Below, in pieces: positions 6,847 through 8,014 of a DNA stretch of 8,014 bases. The notes under the pieces are model-generated. The model had not been told where the DNA came from. It did no database searches and saw nothing but the letters and a program-made list of their open reading frames with translations. The stretch's first letter is position 1. Each line of letters begins with the position of its first letter. Position numbers and translations under genes: made by a program. Source of the DNA: an uncultured Ignavibacteria bacterium (GTDB lineage Bacteria > Bacteroidota > Ignavibacteria > Tepidaquicellales > Tepidaquicellaceae); the NCBI GenBank assembly GCA_937924675.1, contig CALEVL010000348.1, positions 1 through 8,014 of the forward strand, in the 5' to 3' direction.

Positions 6847-7632
6847 CTAAATACCATCATCAAACTGTTTAAGGACTTCAACAAATCGTTTCCATTTGCC
6901 TCTGGATTTCGTTGACAGCTTATCAACCAAGCTTTTGATAAGTTCCGTCGGAAGTTCCTTTATCTGTTCGCAAGGGAAATCGATCCACGTCACGGGATAA
7001 TACTCCGGTGGATAGAAATCATCAGTAGCTATAATTGTCAACTTCTGCTCAATTGATTTGTCACTGTGCATATCCTCCAATTCCTGTAATATCATGCGCC
7101 TTTCATCGTAGCCCAGCTTCCTCAGATTTGCTATTTCTGCTGCCCGCTTTACTTTGCGACCCTTGACTCTTTTCAATACTTTCTCATAGTTCTCAGCTTT
7201 CGAAGCTGTAACTCTTGCCTTCTCAGCTTTGAAGACCTTCAACTCAGCTATTGATCTTTGACCGTAATTCGAAGTTCCAAAAGGCACGTAGTCATTGGAT
7301 GTGTTATTCAATGCCCAGTTGGCGATTTCACCTGTCATATCCAATGATCTCTCCGTTATGATTCTGTAAATGGAGATTGAACTTGCCACAGAACCCCCTT
7401 TAAGGCCAAACCTTGATTCAGCAAGAACCAGCCCTTTGAAAAGCAATATCAGGTCATCATTCTCTACTGTTTCACACATTTTGCGCCACTCACTAATATG
7501 TATATTGTTCAAATTGCTTCTTTCTTCAAAATACTTGGAAAAATCATTTTCCTCACACTGACTTAAAAGACATTGATTCGCAAAAGTTACAAGTCTGAGT
7601 ATGTCTGTTTGAGTTAATGTTTTTTGATTCAT
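6847..7632 (-). CDS. Helical protein of unknown function, helicase-operon partner
   Basis: I cannot name the family of this 261-residue protein. Three parts are visible. The helical N-terminal half contains the most conserved-looking block, LILLFKGLVLAESRFG then GGSVASSISIYR (61-90), followed by IANWALNNTSNDYVPFG (103-119) and a short RSIAELK (126-132). A highly charged helical stretch at 132-190 (many K, R, E) may be coiled-coil or nucleic-acid binding. The C-terminal part has an aromatic/proline segment FYPPEYYPVTW (206-216), then helices ending in a basic patch KSRGKWKR (242-249). No catalytic motif, membrane segment or zinc site is visible. The gene lies 63 nt before the nuclease-helicase on the same strand, so co-transcription is likely. 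The basic surface suggests a DNA-binding or helicase-binding subunit, which is inference. The ATG is preceded by ACTACAA with no Shine-Dalgarno sequence at useful spacing. Confidence 0.82.
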   Translation of the reverse strand: MNQKTLTQTDILRLVTFANQCLLSQCEENDFSKYFEERSNLNNIHISEWRKMCETVENDDLILLFKGLVLAESRFGLKGGSVASSISIYRIITERSLDMTGEIANWALNNTSNDYVPFGTSNYGQRSIAELKVFKAEKARVTASKAENYEKVLKRVKGRKVKRAAEIANLRKLGYDERRMILQELEDMHSDKSIEQKLTIIATDDFYPPEYYPVTWIDFPCEQIKELPTELIKSLVDKLSTKSRGKWKRFVEVLKQFDDGI

Positions 7633-7695
7633 TTGTAGTAAGGAATACCTATTTATTTGGTAACTTTCCTTTCACATGTTATGATCAGTTGGAAG

Positions 7696-7923
7696 TCAGA
7701 AGCCTCTGGGATTTCTTCTGTACCGTAAGTAACCTCTTCTCTTACATAATTCTCGCCACGCTTCTTCGTTTATCTTGTGAAAGTTTCTTCCTCTGGCTGA
7801 GCATATTCTTGACCATTCTTCTCTGCTATCGAGCACATCATCTGGCACTCTGTCGTTATTGATGTCCTCGACTATGTCTAAATCTGATTTCATCAAATAA
7901 GAAAATCTTTTTGTTGTTTTCAT
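7696..7923 (-). CDS. Small basic protein with an internal 19-residue repeat
   Basis: This is a 75-residue protein of unknown family. Residues 12-36 are acidic (DLDIVED, RVPDDVLDSREE) and the C-terminal 30 residues are strongly basic. Two units aligned at a 19-residue spacing share E-x-W-x3-C-x2-R-G: E35/W37/C41/R44/G45 and E54/W56/C60/R63/G64, which suggests duplicated short helices that could bind nucleic acid. The protein ends in RYRRNPRGF. The ATG at 7921-7923 is preceded by AAAGGA about ten bases upstream, the closest thing to a Shine-Dalgarno sequence in this window, and by an in-frame stop eight codons further up, so the N-terminus is fixed. It is the first gene of the series, 63 nt before the 261-aa gene, and could be a regulator of the cluster, a small structural partner or an unrelated leader gene. 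Because it is short and unrecognised, a non-coding open frame remains possible, but the internal repeat argues for a real protein. Confidence 0.58.
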   Translation of the reverse strand: MKTTKRFSYLMKSDLDIVEDINNDRVPDDVLDSREEWSRICSARGRNFHKINEEAWRELCKRRGYLRYRRNPRGF

Positions 7924-7958
7924 TTTGCTGATTTCCTTTAAAAGAATTTAACATTCAA

Positions 7959-7989
7959 ATTATGCCTCAATTTTTCAGGGTTTTGTCAT
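7959..7989 (-). promoter_or_regulatory. Weak sigma70-like promoter candidate for the gene series
   Basis: On the minus strand ATGACA (7984-7989) resembles a -35 box and CATAAT (7959-7964) resembles a -10 box, each with five of six consensus bases. They are separated by 19 bp, which is longer than optimal. The -10 lies 35 nt before the ATG of the 75-aa gene. The Bacteroidota-type pattern TTTG...TAnnTTTG is not matched here. The position is right for the start of the transcription unit, but the match is weak. Confidence 0.28.
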
Positions 7990-7990
7990 G

Positions 7991-8014
7991 GCGTCAGGAC
8001 TTTCGTCCTGACGC
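7991..8014. repeat. Perfect GAAA-loop palindrome, REP-type hairpin
   Basis: Arms GCGTCAGGAC (7991-8000) and GTCCTGACGC (8005-8014) are perfectly complementary over 10 bp around a 4-nt loop, TTTC on the plus strand and therefore GAAA on the minus strand. As RNA the minus-strand form would be a very stable GNRA tetraloop hairpin. It is much richer in G+C than its surroundings. No U-run follows on the minus side, so it does not look like a terminator in that direction; the plus side lies outside the window. It resembles dispersed repetitive extragenic palindromes mobilised by RAYT-type (Y1) transposases. It ends exactly at the window edge, so flanking arms cannot be assessed. Confidence 0.7.

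Noticed and set aside
1766..7632. Assignment to Shango or to the Dpd (7-deazaguanine) system because both include RecQ-like or related helicases
   Set aside because: No TerB-like protein or second ATPase is visible for Shango, and no TGT-like DpdA or other Dpd protein is present.
6784..7695. Two intergenic gaps of exactly 63 nt (7633-7695 and 6784-6846) as possible duplicated spacers
   Set aside because: The two sequences do not resemble each other when read side by side, so the equal length appears to be coincidence.
7617..7862. Plus-strand 81-codon frame rich in Leu, Phe and Cys
   Set aside because: It is antisense to the 75-aa gene. Hydrophobic antisense frames of this kind are a normal by-product of charged coding sequence; the minus frame has an internal repeat and a Shine-Dalgarno-like site.
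7991..8014. Calling the edge hairpin an intrinsic terminator
   Set aside because: No U-run follows on the minus strand, and the plus-strand flank is outside the window.

Overview
The window is AT-rich bacterial DNA in which every supported gene lies on the minus strand, so transcription runs from high to low coordinates. Start codons follow A/T-rich stretches with little or no Shine-Dalgarno sequence. The one exported protein has a signal peptide ending in an 'LSQ'-type junction. Both traits fit the Bacteroidota/Ignavibacteriota side of the FCB group, but this is an inference from style and no marker gene is present.

Layout in transcription order: (1) a perfect GAAA-loop hairpin of REP type at the right edge (7991-8014), followed by a weak promoter-like sequence. 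(2) A 75-aa protein carrying an internal 19-residue repeat (7696-7923). (3) A 261-aa helical protein of unknown family (6847-7632). (4) A 1284-aa protein joining an N-terminal PD-(D/E)XK-like nuclease motif to a RecQ-like superfamily 2 helicase and a long unrecognised C-terminal region (2929-6783). (5) A 149-aa coiled-coil protein with one C-terminal membrane segment, whose start overlaps the helicase stop by 11 nt (2490-2939). (6) A 206-aa helical protein of unknown family (1766-2386). (7) After a 184-nt gap, a 254-aa protein resembling the Nmad3 nucleotide-modification-associated family (817-1581). (8) A 141-aa secreted protein (329-754). (9) About 330 nt at the left edge with no supportable gene.

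The 261-aa protein, nuclease-helicase, tail-anchored coiled coil and probably the 206-aa protein look like one transcription unit. A nuclease-helicase coupled to a small membrane-anchored partner and uncharacterised helical proteins is the usual make-up of an anti-phage or anti-plasmid system, and I do not recognise this combination as a named one. The Nmad3-like gene downstream could add a DNA-modification link or could be an unrelated accessory gene. The defence role is inferred from gene content and organisation and is not shown directly by the sequence.
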